Assembly: GCA_035497735.1 (NCBI GenBank)
Contig: DATJCX010000071.1
Location: 221,374-285,373 of the forward strand
Reading direction: 5' to 3'
From: Brumimicrobium sp035497735
Lineage (GTDB): Bacteria > Bacteroidota > Bacteroidia > Flavobacteriales_D > Crocinitomicaceae
DNA length: 64,000 nt
In this document: in pieces, positions 16,765 to 24,669 of the stretch
Position numbering within the stretch: the first letter of the stretch is position 1
Layout of the letters: each line of letters begins with the position of its first letter
Translations under genes and position numbers: made by a program
Notes under the pieces: model-generated
The model's database searches: none
What the model was told of the DNA's origin: nothing
Seen by the model: the letters and a program-made list of their open reading frames with translations, nothing else

Positions 16765-17430
16765 ATGAATCAATTAACGGCAAGCGAAGAGAATTACCTA
16801 AAGCAAATTTATCATCTTGAACGACTTTCTCAAGAACCAGTAGGGACGAATGATATAGCAAGTAGAATGCAAACAAAAGCTAGTTCGGTTACTGACATGA
16901 TACAACGCTTGTTTGATAAGTCTCTTATTAACTATGAAAAATACAAGGGTTGTGAGTTAACAGAGCTTGGGAAAGCAGAGGCGCTAAAGACGATTAGAAA
17001 ACATAGGCTTTGGGAAACTTTCCTTGTAGAGAAGTTGAATTTTGGTTGGGATGAGGTGCATGAAATTGCTGAACAATTAGAGCATATTCAATCTGTTAAA
17101 CTAACCAATAAATTAGATGAGTTTCTGAATTTTCCACAATTCGACCCACATGGTGATCCTATTCCAAATCAAGATGGAATTATCAGTTATAGAGAAGAAA
17201 CTGTAAAATTAGCAGAGTTGCAAGAAAATGTTAACGCCAAAGTTGTTGGTGTTTCTGATAGTTCTGCAGCCTTTTTAAAGTTCTTGAATAAACATCAAAT
17301 AGAACTTGGTGCAGAAGTTAAGGTGATAGAGAAGTTTGAGTTTGACAATTCTCTAGAGGTTATGATTAATAATCAAAAACTAAACCTTTCAGGAACTGTT
17401 TCGACAAGGATTAAAGTGCAAATAATGTAA
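16765..17430 (+). CDS. DtxR/MntR family metal-dependent repressor
   Basis: 221 residues with the full DtxR layout. Residues ~1-65 are the winged-helix DNA-binding domain (SEENYLKQIYHLE, then TKASSVTDMIQRLFDKSLIN). Residues ~66-140 are the metal-binding and dimerisation domain, with ligand-type residues in RKHRLWETFL, HEIAEQLEHIQS and the FPQFDPHGDPIP stretch. Residues ~150-221 are a FeoA/SH3-like domain. Such proteins bind Mn2+ or Fe2+ and repress metal uptake genes. There is no metal transporter next to it, so the targets are elsewhere. It has its own promoter and follows a strong terminator, so it is probably transcribed alone or with the thioredoxin-like gene. Confidence 0.92.
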   Translation: MNQLTASEENYLKQIYHLERLSQEPVGTNDIASRMQTKASSVTDMIQRLFDKSLINYEKYKGCELTELGKAEALKTIRKHRLWETFLVEKLNFGWDEVHEIAEQLEHIQSVKLTNKLDEFLNFPQFDPHGDPIPNQDGIISYREETVKLAELQENVNAKVVGVSDSSAAFLKFLNKHQIELGAEVKVIEKFEFDNSLEVMINNQKLNLSGTVSTRIKVQIM

Positions 17431-17496
17431 GTGATTTTTGCTACACATTAAGTAAGGACGATTGCTTAATTTTGCATAAATTAAAATGTAAAGAGA

Positions 17497-17925
17497 ATGA
17501 AATTTCCAGCAATAGAATTAGTAGGCTTGACAGGAAGTCAAACAAATTTGAATGAATTGATTCAAAAAGATAAGTTGAATATGGTTTTGTTTTACAACAC
17601 CAACTGCTTGGGCTGTACAGGTCGTGCTATTCCACTTGCTTATAAGTTGGATAAAGAACATGATTTTATTAATCTAATTGTTATTCATTCTAATTTCAGA
17701 CCGATGCCTTTTACTTCTGAAGAAGTACTTTCTGTCTTTACAGATGGTGAAAGTCCGTTTGAAATATATAGAGAAGAAAGGAACGAGTTATATAGCCATT
17801 TTCAATGTGAAGGAACACCGCACTGGTTATTAATCAATGGTGAAGGAAACATAGAACATAGCTTTTTTGGATCTCAAGATGGTGCTCAATTGAAACTGGA
17901 GTATGCCTTGAGTGAATATGCATAA
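17497..17925 (+). CDS. Thioredoxin-like (redoxin) protein
   Basis: 142 residues, no signal peptide, so cytoplasmic. A thioredoxin fold is indicated by the strand LNMVLFYNTNC, the redox pair C37-L-G-C40, and the cis-proline segment GTPHWLLINGEG. The active-site CLGC is not the CGPC or CPHC of well-known members, so the partner is unknown. Only 11 bases separate it from the GreA/B gene, which suggests co-transcription. A TAATTTTG -7-like box at 17467-17474 lies just before the start. Confidence 0.82.
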   Translation: MKFPAIELVGLTGSQTNLNELIQKDKLNMVLFYNTNCLGCTGRAIPLAYKLDKEHDFINLIVIHSNFRPMPFTSEEVLSVFTDGESPFEIYREERNELYSHFQCEGTPHWLLINGEGNIEHSFFGSQDGAQLKLEYALSEYA

Positions 17926-17936
17926 AAAGAACTTTT

Positions 17937-18437
17937 ATGAGTAGAGGATTTATTAACGAAGACGACCAAGAAGAACCAGTTGAAATTTCAAAAAGAGCAG
18001 TTTTACCTGAAGGTATTCCCAATTATGTAACGCCTGAAGGATTTGCAGCCTTACTCAAGGAGCAAGACGATCTACAGTTGGAATTGGTTCAGTTTGAAGC
18101 AGACGACGAAAGAGAGCACCGTAGAAAGTCGGCTGAGATCGATGGAAGACTAAATCTTTTGAATGAAAGAATAAACTCTGCCCGTATTTTAGACGTTAAA
18201 ATTCAGGACTTATCAGAGGTGAAATTTGGAGCAAAAGTAAGCTATCAAATGGCCAATGTGAAGAATCCGATTACGATTCGAATTGTAGGTGTTGATGAAG
18301 CAAATGTTAAAGAAAGAAAAGTATCTTTTATTGCACCAATCTCCATGGCCTTAATGAATAAAAAAGTCGGAGAAAAAGTTCAGTTAGTAATGGGAGATGA
18401 AATACGAGAATTGGTTGTTTTATCAATTGAACAATAG
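17937..18437 (+). CDS. GreA/GreB family transcript-cleavage factor
   Basis: 166 residues. Starts MSRGFINEDDQEEP, the opening usual for the GreB-like subgroup of Bacteroidota and Proteobacteria. A ~70-residue N-terminal coiled-coil hairpin (about residues 45-90) would enter the RNA polymerase secondary channel, with acidic residues DDERE near the tip. The C-terminal FKBP-like GreA/B domain (residues ~100-166) includes FGAKVSYQM, SFIAPISMALMNKKVGEKVQL. These factors stimulate cleavage of backtracked transcripts. The N-terminal acidic and basic 30-residue tail is a subgroup trait. Confidence 0.87.
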   Translation: MSRGFINEDDQEEPVEISKRAVLPEGIPNYVTPEGFAALLKEQDDLQLELVQFEADDEREHRRKSAEIDGRLNLLNERINSARILDVKIQDLSEVKFGAKVSYQMANVKNPITIRIVGVDEANVKERKVSFIAPISMALMNKKVGEKVQLVMGDEIRELVVLSIEQ

Positions 18438-18472
18438 AAATTGTTTAAAGTCAATTTAATCTTGTTGACATT

Positions 18473-19045
18473 CTATAAAACCTCTTCTGGACTTATTTCT
18501 ACTACATCCCCAGGTTGCATATTATCTAATTGAAAAGAACCAATGCTAAATCTAACCAATCGCAATGTTGGAAAGTTTACTGCTGCGGTCATTTGGCGAA
18601 CTTGTCTATTTTTCCCTTCTGATAAGGTTAAAGCTATCCAACTCGTAGGAATGTCTTTTCGAAAACGAATAGGAACACTTCTTTCTGGTAAATTCGGGTC
18701 GGCTATTTTCTTGCACTTGGCTGGTTTCACTGTTAACTTTTTACCTTCATGCTTAATCACGATAGTTCCCGCTTCTAATTCCTTGATTGCCTCAGGAGTG
18801 ATATCCTTATCTACCTGAACATAATAGGTCTTTTCTAACTTATTGTTGGGGTCGAGCACTTTGGTTTTAAAACTATTATCATTGGTTAATAGCAATAAAC
18901 CTTCACTGGTCTTATCCAAGCGGCCGATAGAATACACGTCTTTTGGGAAAGGGAATAAATCACCCAAGACTGCCGTTCCTTCTGGTCCAGTGAACTGAGA
19001 AAGCATATCGTAAGGCTTATAAATGGCGTAATATTTAAACTTCAT
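18473..19045 (-). CDS. rluE: 23S rRNA pseudouridine synthase RluE
   Basis: 190 residues, the short RsuA-family form without an S4 domain. Catalytic aspartate lies in SIGRLDKTSEGLLLLTND. Matches to RluE-specific blocks include YDMLSQFTGPEG near the start, DIPTSWIALTLSEGKNRQVR, and FPTLRLVRFSIGSF. RluE makes one pseudouridine in the large-subunit rRNA (position 2457 in E. coli numbering). It converges on the GreA/B gene with 35 bases between. The start at 19045 gives MKFKYYAIYKPYDML, the expected opening. Confidence 0.9.
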   Translation of the reverse strand: MKFKYYAIYKPYDMLSQFTGPEGTAVLGDLFPFPKDVYSIGRLDKTSEGLLLLTNDNSFKTKVLDPNNKLEKTYYVQVDKDITPEAIKELEAGTIVIKHEGKKLTVKPAKCKKIADPNLPERSVPIRFRKDIPTSWIALTLSEGKNRQVRQMTAAVNFPTLRLVRFSIGSFQLDNMQPGDVVEISPEEVL

Positions 19046-19340
19046 TTTTGCAGGATAAAACTTAAAGTTAAATATTTTCTTTTGAATTGCTATAACTGTC
19101 GTCAGATTCTACTGTGGAATGAAAGTTAAATAGTATTGAATTAAAATTCACATACTAAATGGATGAATAAAAACCTCTATTCGACAATCTTATAAATTTG
19201 TGATTGAATAGTCGCTAACTTTATTGAAATACAATGAAAAAAGAGATGAAAATCAATTAAAGGCATCAATTTTATCCATCCTATTCTCCCTTATATTCCA
19301 CATTCTTCTTATTTTTATCAAAAAGTTAATTTGAATTAGC
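19046..19340. other. Intergenic region between rluE and paaG-like gene
   Basis: A 295-base AT-rich spacer between divergent genes. It holds a TAAATTTG -7-like box at about 19193-19200 facing the plus strand and a TTAATTTG sequence near the paaG start. I see no open frame of useful length, hairpin or RNA gene. Confidence 0.5.
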
Positions 19341-20114
19341 ATGGTATTACAATTTACAAAAGAAAATGGAGTGGCGACTTTACAATTTAATCGCCCAGAT
19401 AAATATAATAGCTTTAATCAAGAATTAGCATTTGCTGTTCAGAAGGCATTAGATGACTGTAATGCAGATGATGAAGTAAGGGTGATTGTTCTTACAGGAT
19501 CAGGGAAGGCGTTTTGCGCTGGACAAGATTTAGTTGAGGCAATAGATCCCAATGGTCCACCTTTAAAGAATATTGTTGGAGATCATTACAATCCAATCGT
19601 AATGCGATTGAGAGAGATCGAAAAACCAATCATCGCTGCTGTAAACGGAGTAGCTGCAGGAGCAGGTGCAAATATTGCATTGGCTTGTGATATTGTTGTA
19701 GCAAAGAAATCTGCTGCTTTTATTCAGGCATTCTCTGCGATAGGGTTAATTCCAGATTCGGGAGGAACTTTCTTCTTGCCACGTTTGGTTGGTGCACAAA
19801 AAGCATTGGCTTTAATGTTAACTGGTGACAAGGTAATGGCAGAAGAGGCTGAAGCTATGAACATGATTTATAAAGCTGTTGCCGATGAAGAATTTGACGC
19901 TTACATTCAAGGAATGACAACAAAGATGGCGAAAATGCCAACTACTGGATACGGTTTAACAAAACGAGCAGTCAACGAATCTTTTAACAACACTTTAAAA
20001 CAGCAGTTAGACTTAGAAGAAGAATTGCAAGCAATTGCTGGTTCAACACAAGACTTTAAAGAAGGAACACAAGCTTTTGTTGAAAAGAGAAAGCCGAATT
20101 TCATAGGAAAATAA
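19341..20114 (+). CDS. paaG: Enoyl-CoA hydratase/isomerase, PaaG-like
   Basis: 257 residues of the crotonase fold. GSGKAFCAGQDLVE contributes the oxyanion hole and GVAAGAGANIALACDIV the second half of it. IGLIPDSGGTFFLPRLVG is the stretch typical of PaaG (2-(1,2-epoxy-dihydrophenyl)acetyl-CoA isomerase, giving oxepin-CoA in phenylacetate breakdown). The aspartate in IPDSGG is the usual catalytic acid of this subgroup. The C-terminus VEKRKPNFIGK is typical too. It is 20 bases from the PaaH-like gene. The ring-epoxidase genes paaABCDE are not in the window, so a general beta-oxidation role remains possible. Confidence 0.82.
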   Translation: MVLQFTKENGVATLQFNRPDKYNSFNQELAFAVQKALDDCNADDEVRVIVLTGSGKAFCAGQDLVEAIDPNGPPLKNIVGDHYNPIVMRLREIEKPIIAAVNGVAAGAGANIALACDIVVAKKSAAFIQAFSAIGLIPDSGGTFFLPRLVGAQKALALMLTGDKVMAEEAEAMNMIYKAVADEEFDAYIQGMTTKMAKMPTTGYGLTKRAVNESFNNTLKQQLDLEEELQAIAGSTQDFKEGTQAFVEKRKPNFIGK

Positions 20115-20134
20115 TAAGATTACAAGAGAATAAA

Positions 20135-21298
20135 ATGGATAAGATAAAAGTAGGTGTATTAGGCGCAGGAACCATGGGAAGCGGAATCGCTCAAGTGGCT
20201 GCTCAATCAGGACACCGTGTCGTATTGGTAGATGTAAATGCTGAAGTATTAGCAGGAGCACAAACAAAGATGAGAAAAATTTTTGAACGACTAGTTGAAA
20301 AAGGAAAGTGGGAAGAAAATTACGCCAACGATGTGTTTGGAAGAATTAAATTCTCTGCAAACATCAACGATTTCGAAGGTTCTGGATTAATCATTGAAGC
20401 CATCATTGAAAAAATAGAAGTAAAGCATATTGTTTTCAAACAATTAGAAGAAATTGTAGGTGAAGACTGTATTTTAGCCTCTAACACTTCTTCTTTGTCA
20501 ATTGCAGGAATTGGTTCGGTATTGAAAGATCCAAGTAGAATTGTTGGAATTCACTTCTTCAACCCAGCTCCGTTGATGCCGTTGGTAGAAATTATTCCAG
20601 CTGTACAGACAAGTGAAGCAACAAAGTTAAAAGCTAAAGAAATCATCGATTCTTGGGATAAAGTTTCGGTATTAGTAAAAGATACACCAGGTTTTATCGT
20701 CAATCGTGTTGCTCGTCCTTTCTATGGAGAAGCATTGAGGATTTATGAAGAAGGTTTGGCAGACTTTGCTACTATTGACTGGGCGATGACTGAGTTTGGT
20801 AAATTTAGAATGGGTCCATTTACTTTGATGGACTATATTGGTAATGATGTGAATTATGCGGTTACAGAAATCGTATTTGAAGCATTCTATTATGACCAAA
20901 GATTCTTACCATCTTTCACGCAGAGAAGACATGCTGAAGCAGGATACTTAGGAAGAAAGTCGGGAAGAGGTTACTATAACTACGCTGAAGGAACTGTAAT
21001 GCCTGAGCCTAACAAAGATGAAGTTTTAGGGAAAATGATTTTCAACCGAATTTTGGTGATGTTAATCAACTTAGCAGCCGATGCGGTATTCTTAAACGTA
21101 GCAAGCAAGGAAGATATAGATTTGGCTATGACTAACGGTGTAAACTATCCAAAAGGTCTGTTAAAATGGGCTGATGAAATTGGAATTCAAAACGTAGTTG
21201 ACCAATTGAATGTTTTATTCGAAGAATATGGAGAAGACAGATATCGTCCATGTCCATTGTTAAAACGAATGGCTAAAAATCAAGAAAATTTCTTTTAA
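20135..21298 (+). CDS. paaH: 3-hydroxyacyl-CoA dehydrogenase, PaaH-like
   Basis: 387 residues. The NAD-binding Rossmann motif GVLGAGTMGSGIAQVAA is at residues 7-23. Catalytic-site segments SNTSSLSI and GIHFFNPAPLMPLVEI, then KDTPGFIVNR, are all present, followed by the C-terminal domain twice-repeated in this class (GPFTLMDYIG, later LLKWADEIG). It oxidises L-3-hydroxyacyl-CoA; with PaaG it fits phenylacetate catabolism, where PaaH acts on 3-hydroxyadipyl-CoA. It is the second gene of a two-gene unit ending at the inverted repeat at 21310-21349. Confidence 0.85.
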   Translation: MDKIKVGVLGAGTMGSGIAQVAAQSGHRVVLVDVNAEVLAGAQTKMRKIFERLVEKGKWEENYANDVFGRIKFSANINDFEGSGLIIEAIIEKIEVKHIVFKQLEEIVGEDCILASNTSSLSIAGIGSVLKDPSRIVGIHFFNPAPLMPLVEIIPAVQTSEATKLKAKEIIDSWDKVSVLVKDTPGFIVNRVARPFYGEALRIYEEGLADFATIDWAMTEFGKFRMGPFTLMDYIGNDVNYAVTEIVFEAFYYDQRFLPSFTQRRHAEAGYLGRKSGRGYYNYAEGTVMPEPNKDEVLGKMIFNRILVMLINLAADAVFLNVASKEDIDLAMTNGVNYPKGLLKWADEIGIQNVVDQLNVLFEEYGEDRYRPCPLLKRMAKNQENFF

Positions 21299-21309
21299 TA
21301 AAAGAAAGT

Positions 21310-21349
21310 AATCAATTGTCAATGGTTATTTACCTATTGACAATTGATT
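21310..21349. terminator. Bidirectional terminator-like inverted repeat
   Basis: Perfect 14-base arms AATCAATTGTCAAT and ATTGACAATTGATT with a 12-base loop, between the convergent paaH-like and rpe genes. The right arm overlaps the last codons of rpe. No long T run, so its strength as a terminator is uncertain. Confidence 0.5.
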
Positions 21350-21988
21350 CAATTTTGCTATTGTTTCTACAGGATTATCTGAACCGAAAACAAAACTTCC
21401 AGCAACCAAAGCATCAGCTCCAGCATCTACTAAAAGTTTCCCAGTATCAAGATTTACTCCACCATCAATTTCAATTAAAGCACTTGACTTTTTTGCGGTA
21501 ATCAAAGCTTTTAATTCCTTTACTTTTTCAATTGCATGTGGAATGAATTTCTGTCCACCAAATCCAGGATTTACAGACATGATTAATACCAAGTCAAGAT
21601 CTTGAATAATATCAGTTAATAAGTGTACAGGAGTATGTGGGTTCAATGCAACACCCGCTTTCATTCCTAAATCTTTGATACGTTGTATCGTTCTATGTAA
21701 ATGTGGACAAGCTTCATAATGAACAGTTAAAATGTCTGCTCCAGCATCTTTAAAGTTCTCCAAGTAATCATCAGGAGTTGCAATCATTAAATGCACATCT
21801 ATTACCTTAGTAGCATGTTTGCTAATTGCTTTTAAAACAGGCAAGCCAAATGAAATGTTTGGAACGAATTGACCATCCATAATGTCGATATGTATCCATT
21901 CTGCTTTACTTTCATTTAACATTTTCGTGTCGCGCTCTAAATTTGCGAAATCAGCTGATAATACTGAAGGAGAAACTATTGTGCTCAT
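21326..21988 (-). CDS. rpe: Ribulose-phosphate 3-epimerase
   Basis: 220 residues, the usual length. All RPE signatures are present: SPSVLSADFANLE, IHIDIMDGQFVPN with its metal-binding histidine and aspartate, VHLMI, TVHYEAC, VNPGFGGQKFIP for phosphate, and IEIDGGVN with the catalytic aspartate. It interconverts ribulose-5- and xylulose-5-phosphate in the cytoplasm. This is the housekeeping enzyme, which makes the divergent epimerase-like fusion at 5955-6956 a paralogue with another job. Confidence 0.97.
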   Translation of the reverse strand: MSTIVSPSVLSADFANLERDTKMLNESKAEWIHIDIMDGQFVPNISFGLPVLKAISKHATKVIDVHLMIATPDDYLENFKDAGADILTVHYEACPHLHRTIQRIKDLGMKAGVALNPHTPVHLLTDIIQDLDLVLIMSVNPGFGGQKFIPHAIEKVKELKALITAKKSSALIEIDGGVNLDTGKLLVDAGADALVAGSFVFGSDNPVETIAKLNQLSIGK

Positions 21989-22076
21989 ATCTTGGTTTTT
22001 CTTTTTTACAAAAGTAGTAAATTATTCTTGTGTTAGAAAGTTTTATTAAAAGAGACAAAGAGATTTAAAACTTAAA

Positions 22077-22103
22077 GCAAATTGATTGCTGGTGATGCGT
22101 CCA
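22077..22103 (+). promoter_or_regulatory. Decayed ECF-type promoter
   Basis: GCAAATT then CGTCCA with the GCAA-to-CGTC distance of 21 bases, the same as at 37759-37785 and one less than at 13919-13946. Differences from the intact sites are three changes in the -35 (ACCC to AATT region) and one in the -10. The distance to the pseudogene ATG is 23 bases, equal to that at the sigma gene. A remnant is inferred from position and spacing. Confidence 0.5.
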
Positions 22104-22120
22104 ATATCAAACGCAACACT

Positions 22121-22432
22121 ATGAGAAAATTAAACATTATATATCTATTGTTATTTGTAATAACATTCCTTTTTGTAAATACTAGTAACGCTCAAACTGA
22201 AATTTGTTTAGGTGAAGATGCAACTGTTTGTGCTAATATGGGGGTAACTGTTCAAATTAGTGTTTGCTCTGACTCAAATGGGACAGGAGATGATTAGATA
22301 ACATTGATGAATCCGACTATTATTAACCTAATGGATGATGAATTCTCAGCACCAATCAACATGGGATTTCCATTTAATTTTTACGATAATTCTTGTGATT
22401 TTTGCGTAATTGGTTCTAACGGACCAGGGTAA
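22121..22432 (+). pseudogene. Decayed paralogue of the T9SS type B surface protein
   Basis: The ATG at 22121 begins a signal peptide (ending NTSNAQ), then TEICLGEDATVCANMGVTVQI, closely matching TTVCLGDDATICKGENVQI of the 897-residue protein at 13969. A TAG stop follows at codon 59, but the same frame continues the homology: NPTIINLMDDEFSAPINM, GFPFNFYDNSCDF, CVIGSNGPG, matching NPSTVSLSDDSFSGNI, GFPFSFYGNTYNE, CKIGSNGMI. A TAA follows at about 22430. Multiple in-frame stops and the lack of the repeat and sorting domains mark it as a degraded, truncated gene copy. A weak promoter remnant precedes it. Confidence 0.85.
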
Positions 22433-22847
22433 ACGCATTTGAAAATTTTTTACATATCATCCGAAGCCATTTGGGGGTGGAAAACAAATTACATTGTATG
22501 CTAGATGTAGCTTTTAATGAAGATTATAATAGAAAATGAGCTATAAATATATCCCAGAACTTCTCCCTGATAAATATAAGATTGCTTTTTTTATTAAAGC
22601 AAGATCAAACTAAAAAGTTCGGAATATGGTCAAAAAGAAAGGCGGCAGGATGGAATGAAAATTATTTATTAACTATTTTAGGGTTTTTAATGCGTTTGCT
22701 CTGAAACAAACTATTTTGTTGTCTATTCTATTGATGTATGGAAGGAATTTGCTTTGACGTTTTTTAAAAGTGTTAAATTTTTACAAATTCAGTTTTTTTA
22801 GTTCTTAAATAAAAGAACCATTCAGGAAACTTTCTATATTTGCACCA
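22433..22847 (+). other. Region after the pseudogene, probable decayed remnant
   Basis: 415 bases without an intact gene. Around 22620-22690 one frame reads RKAAGWNENYLL, faintly like the KPVSTWNSGRAI segment of the intact 13969 protein, so the decay may extend this far; this is weak. The last 60 bases hold the promoter of the next gene: a TATATTTG -7 box at 22835-22842, only five bases before the GTG start at 22848, so that transcript would be leaderless. No -33 TTG is seen. Confidence 0.4.
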
Positions 22848-23348
22848 GTGAAAAAAGAAAATAGCAATATAATTAGCCTTACTGATCGCCAATTAGATCT
22901 AATTGAGCGACTTGGCGTTTTTTCTACATCGAACGGGATGCAACCTGCTCCTGCTCGTATTTACGGTCTTTTACTAGTATGTGATAAGTTAGAGTTAACC
23001 TTTGATGAAATCAGAGAAACTTTGGCTTATAGTAAAAGTGCTACCAGTAATGGAATTAATTTTTTGTTGACAAATAAGAAAATCAGTTACGTTACAAAGA
23101 CAGGAGACAGAAAACGTTACTTTAAAACGAATGTAGAATCTTGGAAAGATTATGTAGGAGAAGGTTTCAATTACGTTCATCAATATCATTTATTGATGAA
23201 TGAAGTAGTTGAGGTCAGAACCGCAGAAACAGAAAATTTCAATAACAGCTTACAAGAATTAACCAATTTCTTAGGATTTGTAAAAGAAGAAATCTCAAGA
23301 ATTTTTGAAAAGTGGGAAAACCATGAGGAGAAAAAAAATGAAAATTAG
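22848..23348 (+). CDS. GbsR/MarR-type transcriptional regulator
   Basis: 166 residues starting at GTG 22848. A winged-helix domain spans residues ~10-85: DRQLDLIERLGVFSTSNGM, ARIYGLLLVCDKLELTFDEI, then YSKSATSNGINFLL and a basic wing KKISYVTKTGDRKRYFKT. The layout is that of the GbsR/PadR-like MarR family. The C-terminal ~70 residues are helical and likely form the dimer. Its stop overlaps the TolC-like gene start by 11 bases, so it probably regulates the efflux operon it heads, as a local repressor. Confidence 0.82.
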   Translation: MKKENSNIISLTDRQLDLIERLGVFSTSNGMQPAPARIYGLLLVCDKLELTFDEIRETLAYSKSATSNGINFLLTNKKISYVTKTGDRKRYFKTNVESWKDYVGEGFNYVHQYHLLMNEVVEVRTAETENFNNSLQELTNFLGFVKEEISRIFEKWENHEEKKNEN

Positions 23349-24669
23349 AACTAAATTGGTTGTTGCTTTATTTTTAGGAATAAGCATTACGACCATTCAG
23401 GCTCAGGAGATGAGTTTGAAGGAATGTCTAGCGTATGGAATGCAAAATTCTCCGTATGTAACATTATCTAACAATGAGTTAGAAATGTTTAAATACAATA
23501 AGAGAGATTTGATTTCTGATTATTTGCCAGCAATTAATGCTAGCGGACAGATGGATTATAATGCTAAACTACCAATTACGGTAATTCCTGCAGGTGATTT
23601 TGCACCCCAAGATATTCGTATGAAAATGGGAATGCCTCATTCCAATAGTGCAACAATCCAGTTAGAGCAAAAAATCTATGATCATTCAGCGATTGTCGGA
23701 ATGACAGGAGTTAGAGACTATAGAGAACTTTCTAACTTATCTGCTGAAAAGACATTAGAGGACTTAACATATAGTATCGCTACGGCTTACTATCAAGTTT
23801 TAGTTGTCAATCAACAAGTGAAATTACTTCAAGAAAGCAAGAACCAATATTCAGAGTTAAATAGAATAATGGAGTTGCAATTAGAAAAAGGTGTCATTAC
23901 TAAAATTGATTACAATAGGATTAAAGTTGCTTATAACAACATTTCTTCGCAATTAAGTTTGGTTGAAACTTCAAAGGAAACAGCTGTGAATTATCTGAAA
24001 GTAATGATGGGTATGCCTATCGATACACCTTTAGAAGTTCAGGAAGATAAAAATCTTATTGAAGAAGCTTCTATTCCAGAAGAGAGTAGAATTGACGTTT
24101 CTAAGCGACTTGATTTCTTAATCATGCAGAAAAATGTTGATTTACAAGAATTGAATACAAGAGTAACAAAGTATTCTTTCTTGCCAAAATTAAGTGGTTA
24201 TGCTAGATATGGTGCAAACTCTTACGCAGATTCTTTTAAAGATTCTTGGAGTTCATTTAATGATTTTGCTTCTATAGGCTTATCCTTATCTGTTCCAATT
24301 TTCAATGGTTTGAAAATGAATACAGCCTACCACAAGCAAAGAATTCAATTAGAAAATCTAAGAGCACAATCAAAAATTGCAGAAGAAGGATATAAGGTAG
24401 AATTATTGAATTCAAAAACGAAAATGATTGAAACGTACACGAGTTTGGTAGCAAACAGTGAGAATTTAGAGTTGGCAAAGGATGTTTATGAAACAACAAA
24501 CCTTTCTTACCAAAAAGGTGCTGCATCTCTAACGGATTTCTTAAATGCTGAATTCAGCTATAAGGAAGCGCAGAACAATTATCTAACATCTTTAGTGAAC
24601 ATGCTTTCTTCACGACTAGATTATGAAAAATCAAAAGGAAATTTAACAAACTATTTAAATAACAAATAA
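23338..24669 (+). CDS. TolC family outer-membrane efflux protein
   Basis: 443 residues from the ATG at 23338. That start is chosen because AGGAG at 23326-23330 stands 7 bases upstream, a rare good ribosome site here; an in-frame ATG at 23323 overlaps it. Signal peptide ends near IQAQ (residues 1-23). Two TolC-type repeats follow: MSLKECLAYGMQNSPYV, long helical hairpins, LEKGVITKIDYNRIKVAY, and later QKGAASLTDFLNAEFSYKEA near the C-terminus. It forms the outer-membrane duct of the RND pump encoded by the next two genes. It runs into the next gene with a one-base overlap. Confidence 0.92.
   Translation: MKIRTKLVVALFLGISITTIQAQEMSLKECLAYGMQNSPYVTLSNNELEMFKYNKRDLISDYLPAINASGQMDYNAKLPITVIPAGDFAPQDIRMKMGMPHSNSATIQLEQKIYDHSAIVGMTGVRDYRELSNLSAEKTLEDLTYSIATAYYQVLVVNQQVKLLQESKNQYSELNRIMELQLEKGVITKIDYNRIKVAYNNISSQLSLVETSKETAVNYLKVMMGMPIDTPLEVQEDKNLIEEASIPEESRIDVSKRLDFLIMQKNVDLQELNTRVTKYSFLPKLSGYARYGANSYADSFKDSWSSFNDFASIGLSLSVPIFNGLKMNTAYHKQRIQLENLRAQSKIAEEGYKVELLNSKTKMIETYTSLVANSENLELAKDVYETTNLSYQKGAASLTDFLNAEFSYKEAQNNYLTSLVNMLSSRLDYEKSKGNLTNYLNNK

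Noticed and set aside
22121..22432. Stop-codon recoding (for example selenocysteine-like readthrough) instead of a pseudogene
   Set aside because: Stops are TAG and TAA, no recoding element is seen, and the remaining domains of the cargo are missing.
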